A stretch of DNA of 9,645 nt from Oscillospiraceae bacterium. Lineage in GTDB: Bacteria > Bacillota > Clostridia > Oscillospirales > Acutalibacteraceae. Within the stretch, counting starts at the first letter, position 1, and every line of letters starts with the position of its first letter. Both the position numbers and the translations under genes were made by a program. The notes beneath the pieces are model-generated. The model had not been told where the DNA came from and ran no database searches. It was given only the letters and a program-made list of their open reading frames with translations. This document shows positions 1 to 7,350 of this stretch, in pieces. The DNA is taken from NCBI GenBank assembly GCA_019417045.1, contig DXWE01000052.1, forward strand, positions 1 through 9,645, read 5' to 3'.

Positions 1-5
1 ACCTG

Positions 6-3000
6 ATGCAGACGGCCTCACAGAGGGTGCGCGAAAATCTGGGGCCTGGTGCCGGGCGGGTACTGTATGATCTAACTAGTACGACCGTAAATATGCTCCC
101 CTCTATGGCATTTGGCGCGTTGACGGGTGGCGGGGGCCTGGCCACAGGCATTATGACCGGTACCGGTGCTGGCGGCAACGCCTATCGAGAGGCACTCGAT
201 CAGGGATATTCCACTGAGCAGGCGCTTGCCTACGGCGCGACAACCGGTTTGTTGGAAGCGGGATTGCAGTCCGTACTGGGAAAGATTGCCGGCGGTGCTG
301 GTAACCTGACACAACGGCTCTCTCAACCTCTGTATGCTTTGTCTAAAACAGCGGCGCAAAAAGGTGTTGTAAAATTTATAACGGAATCATTGGGAGAAGG
401 GGTAGAGGAATACCTGCAGGACATCCTCAGCCCGGTTGTACGAAACCTGACACTGGGGGAAAACAACGAATTCCAGCTGTTTTCCGAAGATGCTCTCTAT
501 TCAGGATTGCTCGGCGCGCTCTCCGGCGGACTGTTTTCCGGTGTGGAGATCATGGCCTCTTCTGTCGATCGTGTCACCACCCGCCGGATTGGGAAGAACG
601 TATTGGATAACGGGACATTCCAAGACGTGCTGGCACAGGCTGATGATTCCGCGCTGGACAGTACCCGTGACCTTGCCGCCGAATTGGAAAGCCAGATTCA
701 GCAGGGCAGACCCGTCACGGAGGAACAGGCAGGAGAACTGGCCAACCGGTTGTTTGCCGAAGAGATCGGCGAGGCAGCCATAGAAGCGCAGCCAACCAGT
801 ACGCAGGAATCGTCTTCCACGCAGTCCAATGCAGAAATCCGCCGGTTGGTGCAAGACGTTGGCAGGGCCACGGGCCGCAGTATTGAACTGGTGGATTCCC
901 TGGATAACGGGATGAACGGAGCGTACGATCCACAAACCGGCATACTGTATCTCTCTGCCAACACGCGGCAGCCGCTACTTACGGTTCTGGGTCACGAATT
1001 GACGCATAGTATTGAGCATGCATCTCTGTATGAAAGATTGGCCCGGTATGTACAAAATAGCATAGCATTTGAGAACACACTGTCTAGCCTCCACACCGAT
1101 CTGGATACATTGGTGGACGCGACTGTCGGACAGTATGCCGAGCATGGTATCACCCTTGACCGGGAAAGCGCTCTGCGGGAAATTTATGCGGACTATATCG
1201 CCGATACGTTTTTCCAGGACGAGGCGGCTGTGCGGCAGCTGGTGCAGACAGACAGGTCTCTGGCGCAGCGGATCCGGGATTTCATCCGCAGGATTCGCAC
1301 GCGTCTCACCGGCACTGCCGAACAGGTGGAGTTACTGCGCATCGAGCAGCTCTACCGCAAGGCATTGCGGCAAAGCGAAGCCGCCACATCGACAGGCGAC
1401 ATGGCGGCGAGTTTCTCGCTTGACACCGACAGAGACGACGGATATACTGAGGGTAACAGCGGAGGGACGTTGCGGTTAAGCCCGCAGGAATATGCCCAAC
1501 TCCAGAGCGCCCGTATGGCCAAATATGCAACTTACGGTAAGGCCATGCCGCCGCTTGACTATGTGTTTGCACACAATCAGTGTTATTTTATATTTAATCA
1601 GGGCTTGGACAGTTTTCGGGTAATCAGCCGGTTCGATCCGGCCACGCAGCCGGAAATAATCAGCGCCAAAATGGAGGAGATACGGCATGGACGAAACGAT
1701 CGCAGTGGAGACGGCCAGACTGTTCGCCGAGGTCGAGGATATGACGAAGGAAGGATGTATAGCCATCTGTCTGGCGTTACAGGGGAATCCCGAGTGGCAC
1801 CGGAAACTGCAGACATGGATGCGCTCATTGCCCGAGCCGCCGACCGAGAATCAGGTGCTGGTGACAGCCGCAGAGATCTCCGGAATGATAACGCCGCGGG
1901 AGGCAGAGGAAGCCAGGAAACAGCCCTTCGTACAGATTACCGAGCCAGACGTTTTACCCCAGACGGAAGACAAATAAAAGAGATCTCCCGTAATGTCGGT
2001 CAAACTGAGCCGGTTTCAGCCGCCGCATCGGGAGATCTCGACAAGTCGGTTTCCCGTGAAGCGGGAGCCGGAACCGGCCCGGCATCGCATGAGGAAACCT
2101 TCTCCGACACTAGTCTACCACAAGGGGAGAACGGTGTCAATACCAGTATACGCGAAAATGCGTCTGGTATGCAAACCGGAGTGAGCTATGCCGGAAATGA
2201 CTTGAACAGACAGAACAGCCATGGTATACTGAACATAAAGGATGGTGGACAGAATGGAAGAGCGCAAACAGTCGACGGCCAAGCTGAGGCCGGAGGATCT
2301 GCCGGAATATCAGGATCCGTTATCGCAGGCATTGATAAAGGGCTGGAGACAGGACTTCCCCCATATAACGGACGAGGAGATTATCGAAGCTCTCGAATCC
2401 CTTTAAGCGAGGAAGTACAGGAAAACCTGCGGACAAAGGGGATCACCCCGCTGCAGCTGTCCCCGGCACAGAGCGCAGAGCAGTTTTATCGTGACATTGG
2501 CCGCGCCAAGCAGAGCAATCCTTACGGCGCCTTTGTAGAACAGCACAGCGCGGACGAGTACGCCGGGATGCAGCTGTTTACCGGCGAGAACGGGCAGGTC
2601 GGCGCTGCCGTTACCGGGGACGGGAATATCGTCTCCGTATATAAAAACGGGGACTGCCATTCCCGGGGCGCGGTTTCCTCCCTTTTGCTGACCGCTTTGC
2701 AAAACGGCGGCGTGAAGTTGGATAATTTTCACGGCAAGCTTTCTCAATTTTATCTGCAGCATGGCTTTATACCGGTTGCCCGCACGCGTTTTGTGGATGA
2801 ATTCGCCCCGACGGACTGGAATTATAAACGGGACGGCAGGCCGGATATTATCTTTTGGGTCCATAACGGCGATACCGTCGAGCAGGTGGCTTCCCGAATA
2901 GGCACCTATGAGCTGCTGACGGCATGGGATCACGTGCCGCTGTTTGACAGCTATGAGGCGGCGGCGGCCTATCGAGACGCCGTGCTTCGGGAGAGGCATG

Positions 3001-5876
3001 CGGCAGAAACAGGAGAGGCCCTGAGAAGCGATTCCAGCGCGTTTGGTGTGAATCCTGATACCGATGCCTCAGAAATTCAGAACGACGCAAAACGAGGCTT
3101 TGCACAAGGCGAGAGCGATACGCGCGCGTCGATCGGCCAAGGAGATATCCTCCGGGAGTGGGCGGAGCGTCTGCAGCGATACGGGCCGGTGCGTCCGGAA
3201 GTGGAAGCAGACCGACAGGTGCCTGCGCAGATCGATGAGAATACCCGTGTCAGCCGGGGAATCGGTACGGCCATGGGGTATTCCCCGCTGGTGACTGACG
3301 AGGCGGTGCCGGCCATTCAGGAGGCTGTGCTCAGCGGCCGGGGCACTTATACGGCGGTCTCGGACGCCGAGGCACTGCGTCAGGCGCGGGCAATCATCCG
3401 GACAAAGGGAGCCGAAAGCGCGCGGCGGAGCTTTGAAGAAAAGCTCATAGCGGACAGGCGCATCACCAAAACGGATATTGCGGTGGCAGAACTGCTGGTG
3501 CAGGAAGCCTTGTCACGCGGGGAGTATGATACGGCGGCGCAGCTGCTGGGCGACGCCTCTGTCGCGGCTTCACAGGCGGGGCAGACCGCGCAGGCGGTGG
3601 CTCTTCTGCGGAAGCTGACACCGGAAGGACGGTTGCAGACACTGCAGCGAAATCTCGACAAGATGAACGACCAGTTCCTCTACAGGGAAAATCGTGCCAC
3701 CAAGCATGCGCAAGAAATCCTCGAGAACAAGGAGCAAATCGCGAATCTGGAGGATCAGGTGCATGAGGGAACGCTTGACCGCGACAGCGCCATGCAACGG
3801 ATCACCCAACTGCAAAAGGAGATTGCCAGACTGGGTGGCGGGCTGGAGCTGAGCCAATTGCAAAAAGAGTTGATCCTTTCGCAGACAGATAATGCGGGCA
3901 TGGAGCAAGCGGTACAGCAGGTATCTCAGCAGATCGCCCAAGCGGTCCCGGTGACGGGGGTGGAAAAATACAATGCCTGGCGCTTTTTCTCGATGCTTGC
4001 CAACCCGACGACGCATATCCGTAATATGCTTGGCAACACCTCTATGGGCCTTACCGTCATGGCAAAGGACATTGCGGCGGCCACGATGGAAGCCGCAGCC
4101 GATACGGTGGCTAAAGTGGTCGGGAAAGACGGCATCACCCGCACTAAATCCCTACGGGCTTTCTCCCCGCGAGAGCGGGCGCGGTACCACGATCTCGTGG
4201 AACAGCAGTATCTCCGGCTGCGGGAGGATCTCCAGGGGGACAAGAAGGCGGGGTATCTGAACAAGTTCCTCGACGACCGCAAGATCTTTGGAGATACCAA
4301 GCTTGAAGATGTCCGCAAATGTGCGATGGATTTACTCGAACGGGAGGATGGGCTGTTCCTGAAAGCACATTATCGGGAAGCCATGTACCAGTACCTCACG
4401 GCGAACCGGGTGGATCCGAATACCGTCTCAGAGGCGCAGCTGCAGCGCGCCAACGACTACGCCATTCAGGAAGCGCAAAAGGCCACATTCCGGGACGCGT
4501 CCGCGCTTGCCAGCTGGCTGAACAGGGTCTCTCGAAAAAACAAGGCGGCCGAGATCGTGATAGAGGGGAACCTGCCGTTCAAAAAGACGCCGATCAATAT
4601 CCTCAAGCGCGGGGTGGAATACAGCCCGCTGGGACTTGTGAACACGGTCAAAAACGCTGTGAATATGGCGCGTGGAAAAGAGGGATATAACGCGGCCCGG
4701 TTTATTGATTCACTTGCTTCCACCTTTACAGGATCTGCACTGACGGCAATCGGCGCATGGCTTGCCTCACAGGGGATTCTGACGGGATTGTTGGGGGACG
4801 ACAGGGAGGACGATTTCAAGAGACTGCAGGGCCAGCAGAGCTATGCGCTCAATATCGGAGACACCTCGTACACCATTGACTGGCTTTCCCCGGACGCCAT
4901 GCCGCTGTTCGTTGGCGTGGAGATCTGGAATGCTCTACAGGAGAAAGACGAGGGATTGACCTTTGCCGACGCGACGGAGGCGCTGTCCCACATGCTGGAA
5001 CCGATGACGCAGATGTCCATGCTGCAGGGCCTCTCCGGTACGCTGGACAGCATCAGCAACAGCGACAACAAACTGACGGCGTTTTTGTCGGAGAGCCTTA
5101 CCAGCTATCTGCTCCAGATGCTTCCCACGCTGGGAGGAAAGATCGGGAACATTATCGACGATACACGGCGGCAGGCGTATATCGACAAGAACAGCCCGTT
5201 GCCCTCCGACATGCAGTATGCGCTGCAGCAGACAATGAAAAAGATCCCCGGTGCCTCTACGGCCCTGCAACCGTATATCAACGAGTGGGGGGAAGAGGAG
5301 ACAGAGGAAAGCGTACTGACACGTATACTGGAATCCCTTATCAGTCCTGGCTATGCGTCCGAACTGGACAGCTCGGAAATGGAGCAGGAGCTGCAGCGTT
5401 TGTACGATGCAACAGGGGAGACGGGAGTTTTGCCTGGCAGGCCGCAAAAATATTTCACGGTAAATGGGCAGCGCGTAGATCTGACAGGCGACGCATACAC
5501 ACAGCTCGCAAAGGTGCGTGGCAGTACGCAAAAAGATATCCTTACGCAGCTGGTCGAATCCGATCTGTACCTTGCAATGGATGATGAGAACAGGGTCAAA
5601 GCCGTGCAGAGAGTATATGACTACGCTGCGGAAGTGGCAAAGGCGGAGGTGGCGGAAGTAGAACTGAGTGAATTTGCTCAAAATGCCAAGAACGCCAAAC
5701 AGAAATACGGTCTCTCCACGGCGGAGTATATCCTCTTCACCCAGCAGAAATCTGGGAAAAAGCAGCCGGAGGTAGTAAAGATAATTGACGGTCTCCCGAT
5801 TTCCAGCAAAGATAAGGATCGGCTGTATACGGACATATACGCAGAGAGTACTTTGGATAAAAACAGCATTTGGTAA
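6..5876 (+). CDS. Large polyvalent phage virion protein (zincin, GNAT-like and LPD38-like domains), 5' end outside window
   Basis: Probable virion protein ejected with the phage genome. The frame is open to the left edge, so the ATG at 6 is only the first visible Met and the true start is probably upstream. Residues are numbered from it. About 22-100 and 163-188 are Gly/Ala-rich hydrophobic stretches that could cross or insert into a membrane. About 279-405 is a zinc-peptidase-like domain with HELTH at 330-334 and a downstream REIYADYIAD (E392). About 488-562 is a compact unknown domain. About 563-798 is a Ser/Gly/Arg-rich linker overlapped by two small +1-frame genes. About 799-995 resembles a GNAT-like domain (KLDNFHGKLSQFYLQHGF near 904). 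About 1204-1300 is a coiled coil. From about 1325 (WRFFSMLANPTTHIRN) to the C-terminus it resembles LPD38, with FKKTPINILKRGVEYSPLG near 1525 and a hydrophobic segment at 1566-1597. Family assignments come from recognised motifs, not a search. Confidence 0.85.
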   Translation: MQTASQRVRENLGPGAGRVLYDLTSTTVNMLPSMAFGALTGGGGLATGIMTGTGAGGNAYREALDQGYSTEQALAYGATTGLLEAGLQSVLGKIAGGAGNLTQRLSQPLYALSKTAAQKGVVKFITESLGEGVEEYLQDILSPVVRNLTLGENNEFQLFSEDALYSGLLGALSGGLFSGVEIMASSVDRVTTRRIGKNVLDNGTFQDVLAQADDSALDSTRDLAAELESQIQQGRPVTEEQAGELANRLFAEEIGEAAIEAQPTSTQESSSTQSNAEIRRLVQDVGRATGRSIELVDSLDNGMNGAYDPQTGILYLSANTRQPLLTVLGHELTHSIEHASLYERLARYVQNSIAFENTLSSLHTDLDTLVDATVGQYAEHGITLDRESALREIYADYIADTFFQDEAAVRQLVQTDRSLAQRIRDFIRRIRTRLTGTAEQVELLRIEQLYRKALRQSEAATSTGDMAASFSLDTDRDDGYTEGNSGGTLRLSPQEYAQLQSARMAKYATYGKAMPPLDYVFAHNQCYFIFNQGLDSFRVISRFDPATQPEIISAKMEEIRHGRNDRSGDGQTVRRGRGYDEGRMYSHLSGVTGESRVAPETADMDALIARAADRESGAGDSRRDLRNDNAAGGRGSQETALRTDYRARRFTPDGRQIKEISRNVGQTEPVSAAASGDLDKSVSREAGAGTGPASHEETFSDTSLPQGENGVNTSIRENASGMQTGVSYAGNDLNRQNSHGILNIKDGGQNGRAQTVDGQAEAGGSAGISGSVIAGIDKGLETGLPPYNGRGDYRSSRIPLSEEVQENLRTKGITPLQLSPAQSAEQFYRDIGRAKQSNPYGAFVEQHSADEYAGMQLFTGENGQVGAAVTGDGNIVSVYKNGDCHSRGAVSSLLLTALQNGGVKLDNFHGKLSQFYLQHGFIPVARTRFVDEFAPTDWNYKRDGRPDIIFWVHNGDTVEQVASRIGTYELLTAWDHVPLFDSYEAAAAYRDAVLRERHAAETGEALRSDSSAFGVNPDTDASEIQNDAKRGFAQGESDTRASIGQGDILREWAERLQRYGPVRPEVEADRQVPAQIDENTRVSRGIGTAMGYSPLVTDEAVPAIQEAVLSGRGTYTAVSDAEALRQARAIIRTKGAESARRSFEEKLIADRRITKTDIAVAELLVQEALSRGEYDTAAQLLGDASVAASQAGQTAQAVALLRKLTPEGRLQTLQRNLDKMNDQFLYRENRATKHAQEILENKEQIANLEDQVHEGTLDRDSAMQRITQLQKEIARLGGGLELSQLQKELILSQTDNAGMEQAVQQVSQQIAQAVPVTGVEKYNAWRFFSMLANPTTHIRNMLGNTSMGLTVMAKDIAAATMEAAADTVAKVVGKDGITRTKSLRAFSPRERARYHDLVEQQYLRLREDLQGDKKAGYLNKFLDDRKIFGDTKLEDVRKCAMDLLEREDGLFLKAHYREAMYQYLTANRVDPNTVSEAQLQRANDYAIQEAQKATFRDASALASWLNRVSRKNKAAEIVIEGNLPFKKTPINILKRGVEYSPLGLVNTVKNAVNMARGKEGYNAARFIDSLASTFTGSALTAIGAWLASQGILTGLLGDDREDDFKRLQGQQSYALNIGDTSYTIDWLSPDAMPLFVGVEIWNALQEKDEGLTFADATEALSHMLEPMTQMSMLQGLSGTLDSISNSDNKLTAFLSESLTSYLLQMLPTLGGKIGNIIDDTRRQAYIDKNSPLPSDMQYALQQTMKKIPGASTALQPYINEWGEEETEESVLTRILESLISPGYASELDSSEMEQELQRLYDATGETGVLPGRPQKYFTVNGQRVDLTGDAYTQLAKVRGSTQKDILTQLVESDLYLAMDDENRVKAVQRVYDYAAEVAKAEVAEVELSEFAQNAKNAKQKYGLSTAEYILFTQQKSGKKQPEVVKIIDGLPISSKDKDRLYTDIYAESTLDKNSIW
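1687..1977 (+). CDS. Nested 96-aa hypothetical protein in the +1 frame of the large gene
   Basis: I do not recognise the family. The protein is acidic and helix-rich (METARLF, EDMTKEGCIAICLALQGNP, LPEPPTENQVL, ITPREAEEARK) and looks like an ordinary globular phage protein. The overlapping main frame, by contrast, is Arg/Gly/Ser-rich and linker-like. The ATG at 1687 follows GGAGGAG with about 7 nt spacing, a good ribosome binding site. The TAA at 1975-1977 is followed at once by an inverted repeat. It may be an independent internal gene, or an ancestral small gene now overprinted by the extended large gene. The main alternative is chance: the composition of the overlapping frame could create a plausible-looking ORF. 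Confidence 0.5.
   Translation: MDETIAVETARLFAEVEDMTKEGCIAICLALQGNPEWHRKLQTWMRSLPEPPTENQVLVTAAEISGMITPREAEEARKQPFVQITEPDVLPQTEDK
1980..2039. repeat. 11-bp perfect inverted repeat with 38-nt loop
   Basis: GAGATCTCCCG at 1980-1990 is the exact reverse complement of CGGGAGATCTC at 2029-2039. It begins 3 nt after the stop of the nested 96-aa gene, so it could form an mRNA hairpin that protects or ends an internal transcript. No T-tract follows, and each arm contains the self-palindrome AGATCT, which raises the chance level. Confidence 0.4.
2202..2230 (+). promoter_or_regulatory. Candidate sigma-70 promoter inside the large gene
   Basis: TTGAAC at 2202-2207 and TATACT at 2225-2230 are separated by exactly 17 nt. 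The -35 matches the consensus at 4 of 6 positions and the -10 at 5 of 6. It lies just upstream of the nested 54-aa reading frame that starts at 2242 or 2254, giving a very short leader. The position is suggestive, but such matches do occur by chance within coding DNA. Confidence 0.4.
2242..2406 (+). CDS. Nested 54-aa acidic hypothetical protein in the +1 frame of the large gene
   Basis: This small frame reads MVDRMEERKQSTAKL, then RPEDLPEYQDPLSQALIKG, then a C-terminus DEEIIEALESL, and ends with TAA at 2404-2406. No family is recognised. It looks like a small soluble helical protein with an amphipathic acidic tail, whereas the large gene's frame here reads as a Gly/Ala/Ser linker (residues about 746-800). 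The start is either ATG 2242 or, better placed behind AAAGGATGG, ATG 2254. A promoter-like sequence ends 12 nt before 2242. It lies in the same frame as the nested 96-aa gene. Small size is the main reason for caution. Confidence 0.42.
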   Translation: MVDRMEERKQSTAKLRPEDLPEYQDPLSQALIKGWRQDFPHITDEEIIEALESL

Positions 5877-5913
5877 AGAAGGGAAGCAGTGCAGATGCAC
5901 TGCTTCCCTTCTT
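5876..5913. terminator. Bidirectional hairpin terminator between convergent genes
   Basis: Two perfectly complementary 18-nt arms (5876-5893 and 5896-5913) flank a 2-nt centre; in practice the loop would open to 4-6 nt. The left arm begins on the last base of the large gene's TAA. The right arm ends inside the stop codon of the minus-strand gene, so both convergent genes stop in the stem. The flanking T-tracts are weak (TTCTTATATGTTCTTGG on the plus side), but the stem is long and stable. Confidence 0.85.
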
Positions 5914-6295
5914 ATATGTTCTTGGTTTTCGCCATTTTGTTCAGGGCCTTTCGGTGCTGCTTGTAGACGGCGGATTTCGTGAGGTATTTTGTCAGGGCGA
6001 CATCTGACCATTTCACCGCCCGAAGATACCGCAGGCGAATCACAGACCGTTCATCCACCGAGAGTTCCGGGGTATCCCGGATCAGATCGTATACCTCATT
6101 GCGATACTGGCATAGAAGGGAATAGACCTGTCGGCGTTCTTCCCGCAGGTCTTCTTCCTCACGCGTCAGCTCTAATCCCTCATAATAGCTGAGTTCTTCG
6201 TCAATCCTGTCCAGCCTTTCAGACAGGTCAATGCATGGCTTCAAGTACTCTTTCAGCTCTTTGCCGGCCGCTGTCAGGACGGTGCTGGTTGCCAT
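5912..6295 (-). CDS. Phage sigma-70-like/DUF1492 (ArpU-like) transcriptional regulator
   Basis: A 127-aa protein. The N-terminal half is a charged helical segment (LSERLDRIDEELSYYEG and the following Glu/Arg-rich helix). The C-terminus is a sigma-70 region 4-like helix-turn-helix: SVDERSVIRLRYLRAVKW, then YLTKSAVYKQHRKALNKMAK. This order is typical of Firmicute phage late-operon activators of the DUF1492/ArpU group, which bind DNA upstream of packaging genes. I chose the ATG at 6295 rather than 6316 because GGGAGGTGA precedes it and overlaps the stop of the upstream gene. It is the last gene of the minus operon and ends in the shared hairpin. In other phages such a regulator is usually followed by terminase in the same direction; here the neighbour is convergent. 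Confidence 0.7.
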   Translation of the reverse strand: MATSTVLTAAGKELKEYLKPCIDLSERLDRIDEELSYYEGLELTREEEDLREERRQVYSLLCQYRNEVYDLIRDTPELSVDERSVIRLRYLRAVKWSDVALTKYLTKSAVYKQHRKALNKMAKTKNI

Positions 6296-6303
6296 ATAAG
6301 TTG

Positions 6304-6579
6304 TCACCTCCCACATGCAGGGCAGAGGGAACAGGGTTTGCCATCAAAGCTGGATGGTGGATTATAAATGCAGAGATCGCACGGGCCGACTGGTTTGACC
6401 GCTTGGAGGTTTCGTCTCAGCAGCTCCAGCACCTCCTCCGGCGACAGGCCCGTATCCTCATATTCCGCGAGGCGATCCAGTGCCTCCTCCAGCAGACGGT
6501 TGTACCTAGACGTCATCATCTGCACGCCTCTCCAAAGATAAGCGTTGCCATGCTCGTCCCACTCTGTCAGCCGATCCAT
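6304..6579 (-). CDS. 91-aa Cys-rich phage hypothetical protein
   Basis: Two parts are visible. Residues about 22-56 form a helical segment with YNRLLEEALDRLAEYEDTG followed by LSPEEVLELL, a pattern seen in many small phage proteins. Residues 67-89 hold five cysteines (C67, C70, C83, C86, C89) that could bind one zinc ion. No function can be assigned. The ATG at 6579 follows GAGGAGG, which is also the last codons of the methyltransferase frame, so translation is probably coupled to a ribosome finishing that frame. Its own stop lies within the ribosome binding site of the next gene. Confidence 0.7.
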   Translation of the reverse strand: MDRLTEWDEHGNAYLWRGVQMMTSRYNRLLEEALDRLAEYEDTGLSPEEVLELLRRNLQAVKPVGPCDLCIYNPPSSFDGKPCSLCPACGR

Positions 6580-6582
6580 GAG

Positions 6583-7350
6583 CTAAGCCTCCTCATAGTC
6601 AGCAATAATTCGGAATATCGGGTAAAACTGCTGCGGCACTACCGCATTGCCGAGGCATTTCAGACGGTTTGTCCTGTATTTGATCCCGACCGCAGTCCTT
6701 GGTACGTCCTCCGGCTCTGACATCCAATACCCCGGCGCGCTCATACCTCTGTCCAGCCAACCGGGAAGCCCATCAGCCACTCCACCCAATCCGGATTGAG
6801 TTGACCTCCTATCTCGCTCTGCAGATCTGGACCCCCTTGCCTCCCAGGAGGATGGCTCGGCCCTGTCCCGGCATTCCCTCGCGGCGTGGGAAACAGTTTT
6901 ACCATATTGCTCAGCTGGGACGTATGGTTCTTCCTGCCCGTCCGCATCAGATGTTCCGTACTGTTCGCCCCTTTGTAATCCCTCGCTGCAGGTGTCGGCC
7001 ATAGTTTTACAATCCCCGTCAATGTTAAAACCGGGTGGTCGTGTTTCCCTTGACTGTATTGATAACAACCGCTCTCCATCGCTCTTACGGTGGGAAACAA
7101 TCGCGCACCGGTCTCTCCTGTGCGGGGCGTCGACGGCGCAAGCCGGAATAATAACCGCCCTTGCTTCGTACCCTGCGGCTTCCAGGTCAGACAGCACCTG
7201 GTCGAGCGCCATACTGACGATTCCAGCAACGTTCTCACCAACGACCCAAGCGGGTCTGATGTCCTCAATAACTCGCAGCATTTCCGGCCAGAGGTAACGG
7301 TCATCTTCCTTGCCTCGTCGCTTCCCGGCAACGGAAAATGGCTGGCATGG
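6583..7350 (-). pseudogene. C-terminal part of a C5-cytosine DNA methyltransferase, cut off by an in-frame TGA
   Basis: Continues the methyltransferase of the upstream ORF in the same frame, directly after the TGA at 7351-7353. It starts with the catalytic PCQPFSVAGK (motif IV), then ENV (motif VI), APHRRDR (motif VIII), a variable target-recognition region and NRLKCLGNAVVPQQ (motifs IX/X), ending at TAG 6583-6585. These 255 codons contain no other stop. The first Met after the TGA is at 7281 (MLRVIEDIRP), which would leave out the catalytic Cys, and no good ribosome binding site precedes it. An active enzyme would need TGA readthrough or repair. The +1-frame ORF at 6741-7403 covers most of it. 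It may be a recent pseudogene or a frame kept by constraint from the overlapping ORF. Confidence 0.75.

Noticed and set aside
1993..2184. 63-aa +1-frame ORF between the two nested genes
   Set aside because: No ribosome binding site, and Arg/Pro/Lys-rich composition unlike its two neighbours; the start lies inside the inverted repeat loop.
2403..2999. 198-aa minus-strand ORF opposite the GNAT-like domain
   Set aside because: Antisense mirror of a GC-rich coding frame; no recognisable motif and no good ribosome binding site context.
3570..4016. 148-aa minus-strand ORF opposite the coiled coil
   Set aside because: Leu/Arg-rich antisense of a Gln/Glu-rich coiled coil, a common artefact.
4935..6011. 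358-aa minus-strand ORF antisense to the end of the large gene
   Set aside because: It runs through the terminator hairpin and into the sigma-like gene in another frame, has unnatural composition, and lies opposite a well-supported gene.
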